Of a stretch of 64,000 bases of DNA, positions 8,994 to 17,065 are shown piece after piece. The translations under genes were made by a program, and so were the position numbers. Below the pieces are notes generated by a model. The model was given only the letters and a program-made list of their open reading frames with translations, was not told where the DNA came from and did no database searches. Positions within the stretch are counted from its first letter, which is position 1; each line of letters starts with the position of its first letter. The stretch is from positions 1 to 64,000 of the forward strand of contig DATDWP010000009.1 of assembly GCA_035289625.1 (NCBI GenBank), given 5' to 3'. The stretch is from UBA10205 sp035289625 (GTDB lineage Archaea; Iainarchaeota; Iainarchaeia; Iainarchaeales; Iainarchaeaceae).

Positions 8994-10253
8994 ATGGATT
9001 ATGAAAAAGTATCCCTTCTGTGCCGCCGGGGAATTGATGTAATTTTCCGGGGGGTTGGTTCTGCCCAAAGGAAAATAAAAGGCGAAAAACCAATCGCAAA
9101 CCTTCTCTACTACCCGGCAGCGCAAACAAAAGCCCAGGCATCAGACCTATTGAACAGGGCGAGCTGGTATTTTCCGGAAAGCAAATTCTCTGCCCCAAAA
9201 ATAATTGTCCCGCTCTCCCAAAAAATTTCCAAAGCCAAAATTGCGGATTTCACAGCTCCGTTACCGCAGCAAAATTTCATCGGGACAAACCCAAATGTTA
9301 GCACAGCCCAAGAAAAAGAGCTAGCCCACCTGCTCCCAAAAGCCGATGCAATCCTTTTGTGGCAAGCAAAAGAACTCTTCAGCATCCCAAATTGGTTTTT
9401 GAATTTGGATAAAATCTGGATAGTAGACCCTTCCTATCTTCTTGTAACCGAATCAAGAAACTACATCTGGCTCTACAATGCAACCGTGGGGCGTGCGGCA
9501 TTAAATTCCTTGCTTGAAAAATCAAAAAGCAACTTCCAAAAACTCATCACCCAAATAAAAAAATCCAAAAAGGCATACCTTTGCGGAACAGGCCCTTCAA
9601 TTGCCGCCGCAAAAGATTTTGATTTTTCAGACGGCTTTGGCATTGTTGCAAATACAATAATCAACGACCCTAAAATAATGGGCCGCATAAAGCCGCGCGC
9701 AATAGTTTTCGGGGATTTTGTCTACCATGTAGGCCCTTCACGCTACGCTTCAAAATTTCGGGAAAAGATGCGCCAGGAGTGCAGGGAAATGTTTGCAATC
9801 GCAAGGTTTGATGTGGTGCCGTTAATGGTTGCGCGCTACCCTTCACTTGAAGATCGGATTGTTGGCATTCCTATCAAAATACTGGGCGGCCCCAACATTG
9901 TTTCGCCCCAAAACTATTATGTGACACTTACCAACAACAGCCTCACGGGCTGGATGCTGCCTGTTGCCTCATCAGGAGCTGATGAGATGTATATTATCGG
10001 CTGTGACGGAAGGAAAAAGGGCGACAGGATGTATTGGGGCCATGCAAAAACCACGCACTATGACGACCTCACCCAAACGCTGGTGGACACCCACCCATCT
10101 GCTTTTGAGGACCGGGATTTTGAATCATTTTACGCGCAAACAGTTGCAGACACAGAAGCAATAATTTCACTCGGCGAATCCCTTGGGAAAAAGTACTACT
10201 CCCTAACCCCCTCACACATACCCGCGCTTGAGAAGAGGCGTGTCAGGGATTGA
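8994..10253 (+). CDS. DUF115/GT42-like Rossmann-fold protein, putative glycosyltransferase
   Basis: 419 residues. The middle begins with CGTGPSIAAAKDF, close to the CGNGPSL nucleotide-binding start of GT42 sialyltransferases and the GTGPSL motif of MptE-like DUF115 proteins. Farther on are NNSLTGWMLPVASS and YIIGCDG, equivalent to the TSGVY and LSGIDF positions of GT42 enzymes, then a tyrosine-rich SFYAQTVADTEA segment. About 190 N-terminal residues have no assignment. Adjacency to a CMP-sugar synthetase-like gene supports use of a CMP-activated sugar, but a pterin pyrophosphokinase-type activity is not excluded. The family call is tentative. Confidence 0.45.
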   Translation: MDYEKVSLLCRRGIDVIFRGVGSAQRKIKGEKPIANLLYYPAAQTKAQASDLLNRASWYFPESKFSAPKIIVPLSQKISKAKIADFTAPLPQQNFIGTNPNVSTAQEKELAHLLPKADAILLWQAKELFSIPNWFLNLDKIWIVDPSYLLVTESRNYIWLYNATVGRAALNSLLEKSKSNFQKLITQIKKSKKAYLCGTGPSIAAAKDFDFSDGFGIVANTIINDPKIMGRIKPRAIVFGDFVYHVGPSRYASKFREKMRQECREMFAIARFDVVPLMVARYPSLEDRIVGIPIKILGGPNIVSPQNYYVTLTNNSLTGWMLPVASSGADEMYIIGCDGRKKGDRMYWGHAKTTHYDDLTQTLVDTHPSAFEDRDFESFYAQTVADTEAIISLGESLGKKYYSLTPSHIPALEKRRVRD

Positions 10254-10268
10254 TGTTGGGTTTAGAGG

Positions 10269-10312
10269 CAACGTATTTTATTTTTTGAAGGGTTGAAAGG
10301 CTCTTTTTTAAT
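10269..10312 (+). terminator. T-rich tracts after the 8994-10253 gene
   Basis: Two oligo-T runs (near 10279-10284 and 10304-10309) follow the last gene of the cluster. Archaeal RNA polymerase terminates at such U-rich tracts without a hairpin. Confidence 0.35.
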
Positions 10313-10372
10313 TCAAATATGTGTTTAGATTCATTAAAAAGACTCTTAAATGGTTTTGGAGATATTTACTGC

Positions 10373-11524
10373 ATGAAAAATACTATAATATTTCTGCTTT
10401 TTATTTCAATTTTTGTTTCGGCTGAAGAATGTCAATACCTTGACAAATCGATAATTGTTGATTCGGTTAGTAAGCGAATGCTTTTTGACAATCAGGGCAA
10501 TCTATTAAAGGAGCCTATTTACACTTGTGAAAAGTGTGGCTGGGATGTACATGCAGAGTTATCTAACCCCAATCCAGTAGCCATAAAAGTAGAAGTCAAA
10601 GTTTTTACAGAATTTCATAAGTGTGTTGATACGCCCAGAATAAGCAGTTTAATAGCAACCGTTCCGGCAGGAAGTTCTATTCAATTGCCTGCGCCATCTA
10701 ATCCAAACCAATCCTGTAGTTGGACATTAAGCAGATCAGATTATGAATTTGTTTATCATGACTCTGAAGAATCAAAGGCAAAAATCCACACAGTTAATAC
10801 TTACAAATGCAAAGGAAAAAATGATGGTGAAACTTGCAATACGGATTTTGAATGTGGCAGTAACTATTGCATACAGAACCAATGTTACTCGAAAAATGAA
10901 GCTCAAATAATAGAGGCGGAGCAAGCTATTCAAAAAAAGATAGATGATGGCAATACGTTAATTTTTGTAATTTTAGGGACAGGTACATTCTTGCTACTAT
11001 TATTTGTTGTAATAGTCGCAGGCGCGATGTTTTTTTATCTTAAGAATAAAAGTTTAGATATTAAAAATAAACAAATTGAGCTAGAACAAATGCGTGAAGA
11101 AATAGATATATTAAAGAAAAAACAAAACAAGAAAAAAAAAGAAATAGAAAAATTGACAGATTTTGAAAAAGAATATTCTAAGAAAATGGATGCATTAAAG
11201 GCAACTATCAGAAACGAATGGCAAAGAATAAGCATTCCTTTTCCATATACTCCAATTGGTAACCGACTTGCAATTATCAATCCATATTTAGGCGGATATA
11301 TGTGTTTCTACAAAAAGGAAATAAAACTCGAAGATTATGATACAGGCACTTTAATTCATAGGTGGATTTGGAAAAAATACAATGGCCGATGGCCACGGCC
11401 AGAATATCATATTCACCACAAAGATCACGACAAGTACAACAATGACATTTCAAATTTGGAAGAAATCGAAGGTAAAGAACACATTGGATTACATAGAAAT
11501 GGACTAGGCGAGAAGAAAAAGTAG
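10373..11524 (+). CDS. Membrane-anchored protein with Cys-rich outer domain and cytoplasmic HNH-nuclease-like domain
   Basis: 383 residues from ATG 10373. A signal peptide (MKNTIIFLLFISIFVSAEE) is followed by a ~190-residue presumably extracellular region with many cysteines, including a CNTDFECGSNYC knot. A transmembrane helix lies near residues 200-225, then a charged coiled coil of ~55 residues. The C terminus has an HNH_3-type motif: IHRWIWKKYNG, then YHIHHKDHDKYNNDISNLE, the H-H-N signature of homing or phage nucleases. A TATA box (actcttaaat, 10343-10352) sits at leaderless distance, so the upstream GTG at 10319 is not used. Codon use is more AT-rich than in neighbouring glycan genes, suggesting transfer. 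Confidence 0.7.
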   Translation: MKNTIIFLLFISIFVSAEECQYLDKSIIVDSVSKRMLFDNQGNLLKEPIYTCEKCGWDVHAELSNPNPVAIKVEVKVFTEFHKCVDTPRISSLIATVPAGSSIQLPAPSNPNQSCSWTLSRSDYEFVYHDSEESKAKIHTVNTYKCKGKNDGETCNTDFECGSNYCIQNQCYSKNEAQIIEAEQAIQKKIDDGNTLIFVILGTGTFLLLLFVVIVAGAMFFYLKNKSLDIKNKQIELEQMREEIDILKKKQNKKKKEIEKLTDFEKEYSKKMDALKATIRNEWQRISIPFPYTPIGNRLAIINPYLGGYMCFYKKEIKLEDYDTGTLIHRWIWKKYNGRWPRPEYHIHHKDHDKYNNDISNLEEIEGKEHIGLHRNGLGEKKK

Positions 11525-11548
11525 AAGGTAAATGTAAGTGTGGCTACT

Positions 11549-11992
11549 TTACCGGTACATCCCCAAGTATTTTTCCGCTTCCTTCTGCGTCACTATTTCA
11601 TGCGGGATTGTGTGCTTGCCGTAATTTGTCGGGTCGCGCTCGCCCTTTACAAGGTTTAGGAAAAGCGTCTCCTCGCGGTATATTACGGCGTGCGCAACGC
11701 GTGGTTCTGTTACAACCATGTCGCCCTCTTTTGCCAGGTGGTGGTATATAGGGGAATTTGGGGCATCGAGGTCCTTATAGAGGCAGATGCAGCTGCCTGA
11801 AAGTATTAGGCATTTTTGCTGCTGCTTTGGGTGGTAGTGGTTTGCCCTAATGCTCCCTTTTTTTGATTTTATTACCCCCACCCAGTGGATTGGCTGCGGC
11901 AAAACAAAATAATCAATGCTGCCGCGCGCATCCTTGTACTCGTGCTGCGCCCTCACAATATATTCAAGCTCGTCCTTGCTTCTGATTTTCAT
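11549..11992 (-). CDS. Cupin, sugar 3,4-ketoisomerase / RmlC-like
   Basis: 147 residues with a single cupin barrel. The metal site NHYHPKQQQ..LIL, a G-x2-V/G-D-M turn and PRVAHAVIY are clear. Proteins of this type (FdtA/WxcM-like or RmlC-like) isomerise dTDP-4-keto-6-deoxy sugars. It overlaps the preceding C-methyltransferase gene by four bases (ATGA). With the RmlAB genes elsewhere in the island, it is a plausible dTDP-sugar branch enzyme. The precise reaction is not determinable. Confidence 0.7.
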   Translation of the reverse strand: MKIRSKDELEYIVRAQHEYKDARGSIDYFVLPQPIHWVGVIKSKKGSIRANHYHPKQQQKCLILSGSCICLYKDLDAPNSPIYHHLAKEGDMVVTEPRVAHAVIYREETLFLNLVKGERDPTNYGKHTIPHEIVTQKEAEKYLGMYR

Positions 11993-13233
11993 TTCTCCAC
12001 CACTTCAACTTTTGGTATTGGTATAATGTATTTGCCGCCCGCCTTCTTATATTCTGAGGTCTTTTGCATAATTTCCTTTGCAAAATTCCATGCAAGCAAG
12101 AGCAAATAATCAGGTTTTCTTTTTAAAAGTTCACTTCCCGCAACAATCGGTATGTGCACCCCGGGATAGAGCTTTCCGATCTTTTGGGGCGTGTCGTCAA
12201 ATATGCAATCTATCTGCGTTGTGATGTTGCAGTAATTGAGCAGGGTATTGCCCTTGGCCGAGGCCCCGAAGGCGGCAATTGTTTTCCCCTCTTTTTTTAA
12301 TTTTTTTAACAGAGTTGTCAAGTCTTTTTTTATTTTTTCAACATCGTTTTTGAAATTTATGTAATTTGAAAATTCATAAAGCCCGGCATCTTTTTCTTCC
12401 CTGATTATTTGCTGCACTGACCCATCAGAAGTGTTAGGGGATGATTCTTTTTCCACATACATCCTAATCGACCCTCCGTGGATATCGTACTTTTTCACTT
12501 TTGCAATCCTCATCTTGTGCCCCTCCATTAGTTTTTGCAGTGGCCCCACCATTAGGTATGAGAGGTGCTCGTGGTAAATGGTGTCAAATTCGGTTTTTTT
12601 AATAAGGCTAAGAAGGTGCGGGGATTCTATCATAAAATACCCGCCATCTGCAAGAGCGACATTTACCCCCTCAACCATTGAATGCAAATCATCGATATGG
12701 GCAAATACGTTCACCGCAATTATTGCCTTTGCCTTTCCGTACTTTTCCACAATTTTCTCGGCAAGTTTTGGGTTCCAGTACTGGGGGAGAGTTTCAATCC
12801 CCTGCTCGTTTGCAATTTTTGCAAGATTTATTGCAGGGTCAATCCCTAAAACCCTGTTGCCTTCCCTTTTGAACTCTTGAAGCAGGCACCCGTCATTGCT
12901 TGCGATATCTATTACAAGGTCATCTTTGGTAAGCAGCTTTTCATTTAGTTCGCTTGCCCACTCTTTGCAGTGGTTTTGGAAAAATTTTGAAATGGAGGAC
13001 CTATACACATAGTTCCTGAACATGATATCCGGGTTTACGATAATGCTCAATTGGGAAAAGGAGCAACCTGAGCAATAGAGCACCTGCAGGGGGAATTTTT
13101 CCTCTGCAGCAATTTCATTTTTTGTAATTAGATTATTTGCAAGCGGCATTTTGCCAAGGTCGAGGTATTGTTGCAGTTTTTTCCCGCCGCAGACCCTGCA
13201 ATTTGTCAAAACCCTGTATTTGTCAGATGCCAT
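11989..13233 (-). CDS. Sugar C-methyltransferase (Methyltransf_13/14 type)
   Basis: 414 residues. An N-terminal zinc-binding domain has CRVCGG and CSGCSF cysteines, followed by a SAM-binding core (VIDIASNDGCLLQEF near residues 105-119), then a C-terminal domain with IAAFGASAKGNTLLNY. This three-part architecture is that of NDP-keto-sugar C-methyltransferases (TylC3/NovU relatives). It likely methylates a dTDP-4-keto-6-deoxyhexose. ATG 13233 is chosen over an upstream in-frame start at 13299, which lies ahead of the TATA-like ccaatataaagg (13274-13285 on this strand). Coupled to the downstream cupin. Confidence 0.85.
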   Translation of the reverse strand: MASDKYRVLTNCRVCGGKKLQQYLDLGKMPLANNLITKNEIAAEEKFPLQVLYCSGCSFSQLSIIVNPDIMFRNYVYRSSISKFFQNHCKEWASELNEKLLTKDDLVIDIASNDGCLLQEFKREGNRVLGIDPAINLAKIANEQGIETLPQYWNPKLAEKIVEKYGKAKAIIAVNVFAHIDDLHSMVEGVNVALADGGYFMIESPHLLSLIKKTEFDTIYHEHLSYLMVGPLQKLMEGHKMRIAKVKKYDIHGGSIRMYVEKESSPNTSDGSVQQIIREEKDAGLYEFSNYINFKNDVEKIKKDLTTLLKKLKKEGKTIAAFGASAKGNTLLNYCNITTQIDCIFDDTPQKIGKLYPGVHIPIVAGSELLKRKPDYLLLLAWNFAKEIMQKTSEYKKAGGKYIIPIPKVEVVEK

Positions 13234-13313
13234 TTCAAAACCTGCAAAGATTATCCAATTATGTTCCTGATAACCTTTATATTGGTACTTGTGGGGCAAT
13301 GGGGGCTTAGTTA

Positions 13314-13324
13314 CTTTTATATAG
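13314..13324 (+). promoter_or_regulatory. TATA box for the 51-residue ORF
   Basis: The element CTTTTATATAG lies 27-40 bases before ATG 13358, on the opposite strand to the methyltransferase promoter at 13274-13285. It supports expression of the small ORF. Confidence 0.5.
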
Positions 13325-13357
13325 TTTTTAGCCCAATAGTGTTAGTGCAGTGGTTTG

Positions 13358-13513
13358 ATGTATCAGAAGACAGTTGAAAAGGAATATTCCAAAGAGCAAC
13401 TTGCCAGAATTAAGAAGGCATTTGCCGAACTTAAAAAGTTTAAGAACAGCCCCAGTGTTATATCTTATCTTAAAAAAAGGAAAGCTGAGCTTAAATCAGA
13501 AGTTGATTTATAG
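13358..13513 (+). CDS. Small basic helical protein (51 residues) convergent with a PIN gene
   Basis: An ORF from ATG 13358 to TAG 13511 encodes 51 residues beginning MYQKTVEKEYSKEQL and ending KSEVDL. It is rich in Lys and Glu and predicted helical. It has its own TATA box at the correct distance. Its last 23 bases overlap the 3' end of the minus-strand PIN gene. Size and charge resemble PIN-associated antitoxins, but the convergent layout differs from ordinary vapBC operons. No family is recognised, so the antitoxin idea is inference. Confidence 0.5.
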   Translation: MYQKTVEKEYSKEQLARIKKAFAELKKFKNSPSVISYLKKRKAELKSEVDL

Positions 13514-13973
13514 AATAGAAAACCGGGGTTCTAAAGCCATTTCTCTGATTGACTTTCCTATATGTTTCAATTGCCATTCCTGATTTCATAGAGTGGTTGT
13601 CTTCAGAAACTATTATATCGAGGTTGTGAATGCTTGCGAGCGCAACAATCCGAAAGTCGTTCATAAATTTTCTTTTTGAAATCCCGCCTTCATATTCTTT
13701 CCAGTACTCTTCAGCAATAAAGTCTACAATACTTTCCGCAGGGTAAGAATGTTTATCTGTGGCACTGTCGTATGCTGATAACAAGGCGTTTCTAAAGCTT
13801 TTGCCTTTAAGTTTTGCACTTTTTGAAGTTTCCCGAAGTTCTTTTCTGACAATGCTGCAGCCATATACAATTATTTTCCCTTCTTCGATCTTTTTGGTTA
13901 GGTCATCTAACCGATCAAGAACCAGAAATTCATAAACGCTTGTATCAAGCATGACTCTTAATTGTCGGGGCAT
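13491..13973 (-). CDS. PIN-domain ribonuclease (VapC-like)
   Basis: 160 residues. The N-terminal MLDTSVYEF supplies the first PIN aspartate. Other acidic positions are the Glu in VRKEL and the C-terminal pair in DFRIVALASIHNLDIIVSEDN. PIN proteins cleave RNA and are often toxins. A box cttttatcc (about 13995-14003) lies ~25 bases before ATG 13973, so the gene is probably leaderless. It has no co-directional antitoxin partner. A small plus-strand ORF converges on it with a 23-base overlap. It interrupts the glycan genes and is likely accessory. Confidence 0.75.
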   Translation of the reverse strand: MPRQLRVMLDTSVYEFLVLDRLDDLTKKIEEGKIIVYGCSIVRKELRETSKSAKLKGKSFRNALLSAYDSATDKHSYPAESIVDFIAEEYWKEYEGGISKRKFMNDFRIVALASIHNLDIIVSEDNHSMKSGMAIETYRKVNQRNGFRTPVFYSINQLLI

Positions 13974-14043
13974 GGTTTCATTATATTGAGAAAAGGATAA
14001 AAGATAGATGAAAGCTTAGAAGAATAAGTTATAAATCAGTTTT

Positions 14044-15129
14044 CTACAAAACACCCTTGAAAAGAGAATGCATTCTTTGCGCAATTTCATCCCATGAATG
14101 TATTTTGGGGTTTTTTGGGGTGTATTTTGCGGGGTTTTTCAGCATCTCGATTATTTTTGCGCCAACCTCTACGTGATCCTGCGGGTTTGTAATTGCCTGC
14201 GCATACCCCTTTTCGACATATTCGAGTTTTCCCTTCCGGTCGCAGAGCAGCACAGGCACTTCACAGGCAATTGCATCGTAGGAAATTATCCCCTCATAGC
14301 CGCAATCAACAAGGTTCACAAACATTTGCGATTCCTTCATTTTTTTGTGCAGCTCCGATATCCTCTCAAGCGGCACGCTCTTTTCAAAAATGATCCTATC
14401 AGAAACCCGGCTCTTTTTTGCCATTTCTCGCAGCTGCCCTTCCATGGGCCCGGAGCCAAGGAGCACTAATTTTATGCCGGGGATTTTTTTTGCCACAATT
14501 TCAAACGAGGGGATCAGGTTGTGGAATTCCTTAACCCGTACAAACCTTCCTGCAGAGAGTATGTAGTTCCCTTTTTTTCCCGCCTTCACTTTTTTAATAG
14601 GTTCAATATCAATTCCCATGGGGACAATTGAGAATTTATCTGCCCCAACTGCCCAGAGCCTTTTTCTAAAAGTACTGAGTTCATATTCAGAAACGCACAC
14701 AACAGCATCAATTCTTGTTGCAAGCAGATTCATTGCAACATCGTAAAAAAAATTCAGCACCTTTCTAATCCCAGGTGGTTCGCCGCTAAGGTTTATCGAG
14801 ACAACAAATTTCTGTCCCCTCTTTTTTGCCAAAATCCCCGCAAAAGTGAGAAGGTTGTTGTACCCAACTGAGTAGATGATATCCGCATCACTTTTTTGCA
14901 ATTCAAAAAAGGCCGGAAGGGAGAAAAAGTAACTCTCATTTGGCGCAAAAACCCCAAATTCCCGCACTTTGATTTTGCCGGCCACATAATTTTTCGGGTC
15001 ACTAGAAGTGGTATAGATTTCAACTTGCTCGCCTTTAGAGCAAAGGCGTCCAGCAAGGCGCATTGTGTAATTTTCAAGGCCGCCATAATTTAGCCTTGGG
15101 GTTCTGGGGCAGAGAATTGCAACTTTCAT
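14044..15129 (-). CDS. Family 4 glycosyltransferase
   Basis: 361 residues from ATG 15129. N-terminal MKVAILCPRTPRLNYGGLE is the acceptor-domain start with a Gly-rich loop. The C-terminal domain shows SAGRFVRVKEFHNLI and an E-x7-E region (YEGIISYDAIACEVPVLL). Retaining GT-B enzymes of this class transfer sugars from nucleotide donors to glycan intermediates on the cytoplasmic membrane face. ATG 15153 lies too close to the TATA box (gtttaaataag), so 15129 is chosen. Divergent from a methyltransferase gene; the donor is unknown. Confidence 0.85.
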   Translation of the reverse strand: MKVAILCPRTPRLNYGGLENYTMRLAGRLCSKGEQVEIYTTSSDPKNYVAGKIKVREFGVFAPNESYFFSLPAFFELQKSDADIIYSVGYNNLLTFAGILAKKRGQKFVVSINLSGEPPGIRKVLNFFYDVAMNLLATRIDAVVCVSEYELSTFRKRLWAVGADKFSIVPMGIDIEPIKKVKAGKKGNYILSAGRFVRVKEFHNLIPSFEIVAKKIPGIKLVLLGSGPMEGQLREMAKKSRVSDRIIFEKSVPLERISELHKKMKESQMFVNLVDCGYEGIISYDAIACEVPVLLCDRKGKLEYVEKGYAQAITNPQDHVEVGAKIIEMLKNPAKYTPKNPKIHSWDEIAQRMHSLFKGVL

Positions 15130-15160
15130 ACGACCACGGATATTTTTTTGCATTAGATTC

Positions 15161-15170
15161 TTATTTAAAC
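15161..15170. promoter_or_regulatory. Bidirectional TATA element
   Basis: TTATTTAAAC is almost self-complementary at its centre (TTTAAA). Read to the left it is 25-30 bases from the GT4 start region, and read to the right it is ~25 bases before the expected start of the methyltransferase transcript. One box may serve both divergent genes. Confidence 0.45.
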
Positions 15171-15208
15171 ATGTTATTTGTAGAGTTAATCTTATTGGTG
15201 CAAATGAA

Positions 15209-15883
15209 ATGGCATCCGAAATCTACGACCAGTACATAAAAGTCACTGAAAAAGGCACACAGGGCGTGCTTGCAGAATTCCTCTCAATCCTGCCGCAGAT
15301 GGGCGGCAAAAAAATACTCGATGTCGGCTGCGGCACCGGCCTTCTGACAATGCACTACACCGTGCAAAACGAAGTAACCGGAATAGATTCCAATTCAAAA
15401 TCCGTTGAAGGGGCTAAAAAAAACTCCCTATTGGCAAAATTGCACGATCTTGAAAAACCGCTTCCGTTCAAGGACAACTATTTTGACCTTGTTGTATGCA
15501 AGGATGTTTTGGAATTCATAACAAATGCCAACCAGCTTCTTTTAGAAATTGTGCGTGTTACAAAACCCGGGGGGCTTGTTTTGCTGCATGTTCCAAACGA
15601 ATTTACATTACTGGACATTGCAGGGTATATTTTAGGAAAAGGAATTTTGAAAACAAGGTGGTATAAAAATTCCTCCGAATTGACAAACCCACATATACGC
15701 TTCTTCACAAAAATTGGGCTTGAAAATTCCCTGAAACAAAAAGGGCTAATAGTGCAGGACTATTCCCACAAGTGGGCATTCACCCTTCCCTTAATTAAAA
15801 TAAAACCTTATTTGCTCTCGAGAATTTCTCCGCAACTCTTCTCCCCCGGAATTACGCTGCTTTGTACCAAAAAGGCTATTTAA
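15209..15883 (+). CDS. Class I SAM-dependent methyltransferase
   Basis: 224 residues. Motif I is ILDVGCGTGLL near residue 37. Acidic motif II (GIDSNSKSV) and VVCKDVLEF, the motif IV position, are clear. FKDNYFDLV and VTKPGGLVLLHVPN complete a Methyltransf_11-like core. The substrate may be a glycan residue or lipid-linked sugar, given the neighbours, but nothing in the sequence fixes it. It is transcribed away from a GT4 gene and followed by the aminotransferase. Confidence 0.8.
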   Translation: MASEIYDQYIKVTEKGTQGVLAEFLSILPQMGGKKILDVGCGTGLLTMHYTVQNEVTGIDSNSKSVEGAKKNSLLAKLHDLEKPLPFKDNYFDLVVCKDVLEFITNANQLLLEIVRVTKPGGLVLLHVPNEFTLLDIAGYILGKGILKTRWYKNSSELTNPHIRFFTKIGLENSLKQKGLIVQDYSHKWAFTLPLIKIKPYLLSRISPQLFSPGITLLCTKKAI

Positions 15884-15907
15884 ATCCATCATCAAATAAT
15901 CAATTTG

Positions 15908-17023
15908 ATGGAAAAATTAAAAGTCCCGCGCGTAGACTTAAGGCCACAGGAAGCCCCTCTGAAGCAGGAAATAATGGATTCGATTTCAAAAATAATAGAT
16001 TCTGGCCACCTTATAATGGGCGAGCATGTAAACCTGCTTGAAAAAAAAATCGCCTCCTATATAACAACTCCTGATGCTGTTGGTGTTGCAAACGGCACTG
16101 ATGCAATAAAACTCTGCCTTGCAGCCCTAGATATTGGCAAGGGGGACGAAGTAATCACGGTGCCTTTCACTTTTGCGGCAAATGTTGAAGCAACAGCGCA
16201 TGTTGGCGCAAAAGCGGTTTTTGCCGATGTCGACAAAGAAACTTTCAATATTATCCCGGAGCAGATTGAGGGCAAAATAACAAAAAAAACAAAGGCAATC
16301 CTTCCCGTCCATCTCTTTGGCTGCCCCGCGCCAATGAAAGAAATAATGGAAATTGCAAAAGAGCATGGCCTTTTTGTAATTGAAGATTGCGCCCAGGCCT
16401 TCGGGGCTGAACTTAACGGGAAAAAATGCGGCTCGTTTGGGCAGCTCAATGCCACAAGCTTTTACCCGACAAAAAACCTCGGGTGCTATGGAGATGGGGG
16501 CATGGTATTTGTCAACGACACACGCTATTCGGAAAAACTCCGCAAGATAAGGTTCCACGGCCAGAGCGGAAAATACATGTATGAGTATCTTGGCTGGAAC
16601 AGCAGGCTTGATGAAATCCAGGCGGCAGTGATATTGCCAAAACTCGGATACATTGACGCGTGGAATAATGAGCGCATAAAAGCCGCACAAAAATACGCTT
16701 CACTTCTAAAGGGAATAGAACAAGTCCAAGTTCCAATTGCGCCAAAAGGGGCAAAGCACATCTACCACCTCTATACAATTAAGGCGCAAAAGCGCGACGA
16801 GCTTGCAAAATTCCTCTCAGATAACGGGGTTGAAACCGCAATAAATTACCCTCTTGCAATCCATGAGCAAAAGGCCTACATGGGCCTTGGTTATAAAAAA
16901 GGGGATTTCCCCAATTCAGAGCTGCTCTGCGCTCAAAGCCTATCCTTGCCAATGTTTGTCGGAATTAATGGCGATCAGATAGAGTATGTGTGCTCTAAAA
17001 TTGCGCAATTTTACAAAAAATAA
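15908..17023 (+). CDS. DegT/DnrJ/EryC1/StrS family sugar aminotransferase
   Basis: 371 residues. Typical signatures are NGTDAIKLCL, ITVPFTFAANVEA, the PLP-contact EDCAQAFGA and the lysine loop SFYPTKNLGCYGDGG; a C-terminal SLPMF is also present. It transfers an amino group to a keto-sugar nucleotide. The C-terminal half resembles enzymes that act on C3 keto sugars (WlbC/DegT), and a WlbA-like dehydrogenase lies at 24503, so they may work in one amino-sugar pathway. ATG 15908 follows the TATA-like ctatttaaat at 15877-15886. Confidence 0.9.
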   Translation: MEKLKVPRVDLRPQEAPLKQEIMDSISKIIDSGHLIMGEHVNLLEKKIASYITTPDAVGVANGTDAIKLCLAALDIGKGDEVITVPFTFAANVEATAHVGAKAVFADVDKETFNIIPEQIEGKITKKTKAILPVHLFGCPAPMKEIMEIAKEHGLFVIEDCAQAFGAELNGKKCGSFGQLNATSFYPTKNLGCYGDGGMVFVNDTRYSEKLRKIRFHGQSGKYMYEYLGWNSRLDEIQAAVILPKLGYIDAWNNERIKAAQKYASLLKGIEQVQVPIAPKGAKHIYHLYTIKAQKRDELAKFLSDNGVETAINYPLAIHEQKAYMGLGYKKGDFPNSELLCAQSLSLPMFVGINGDQIEYVCSKIAQFYKK

Positions 17024-17034
17024 TTTTCAAAAAG

Positions 17035-17042
17035 CTTATTTA
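17035..17042 (+). promoter_or_regulatory. TATA box deciding the start of the GT4 at 17066
   Basis: CTTATTTA overlaps an in-frame ATG at 17042, so that codon cannot lie inside the transcript. The expected start of transcription is at 17066, exactly at the next ATG but one. Confidence 0.55.
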
Positions 17043-17065
17043 TGGGCAAGGACAAAATACCCCCT

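Noticed and set aside
10319..10372. Upstream extension of the HNH-like protein
   Set aside because: Includes the TATA box and would hide the signal peptide.
11290..11524. HNH motif as a homing endonuclease within an intron or intein
   Set aside because: Neighbouring genes are complete and uninterrupted, and the protein has a signal peptide and membrane helix.
13374..13583. 69-codon plus-strand frame
   Set aside because: Runs across the better-supported 51-residue ORF in another frame and antisense to the PIN gene.
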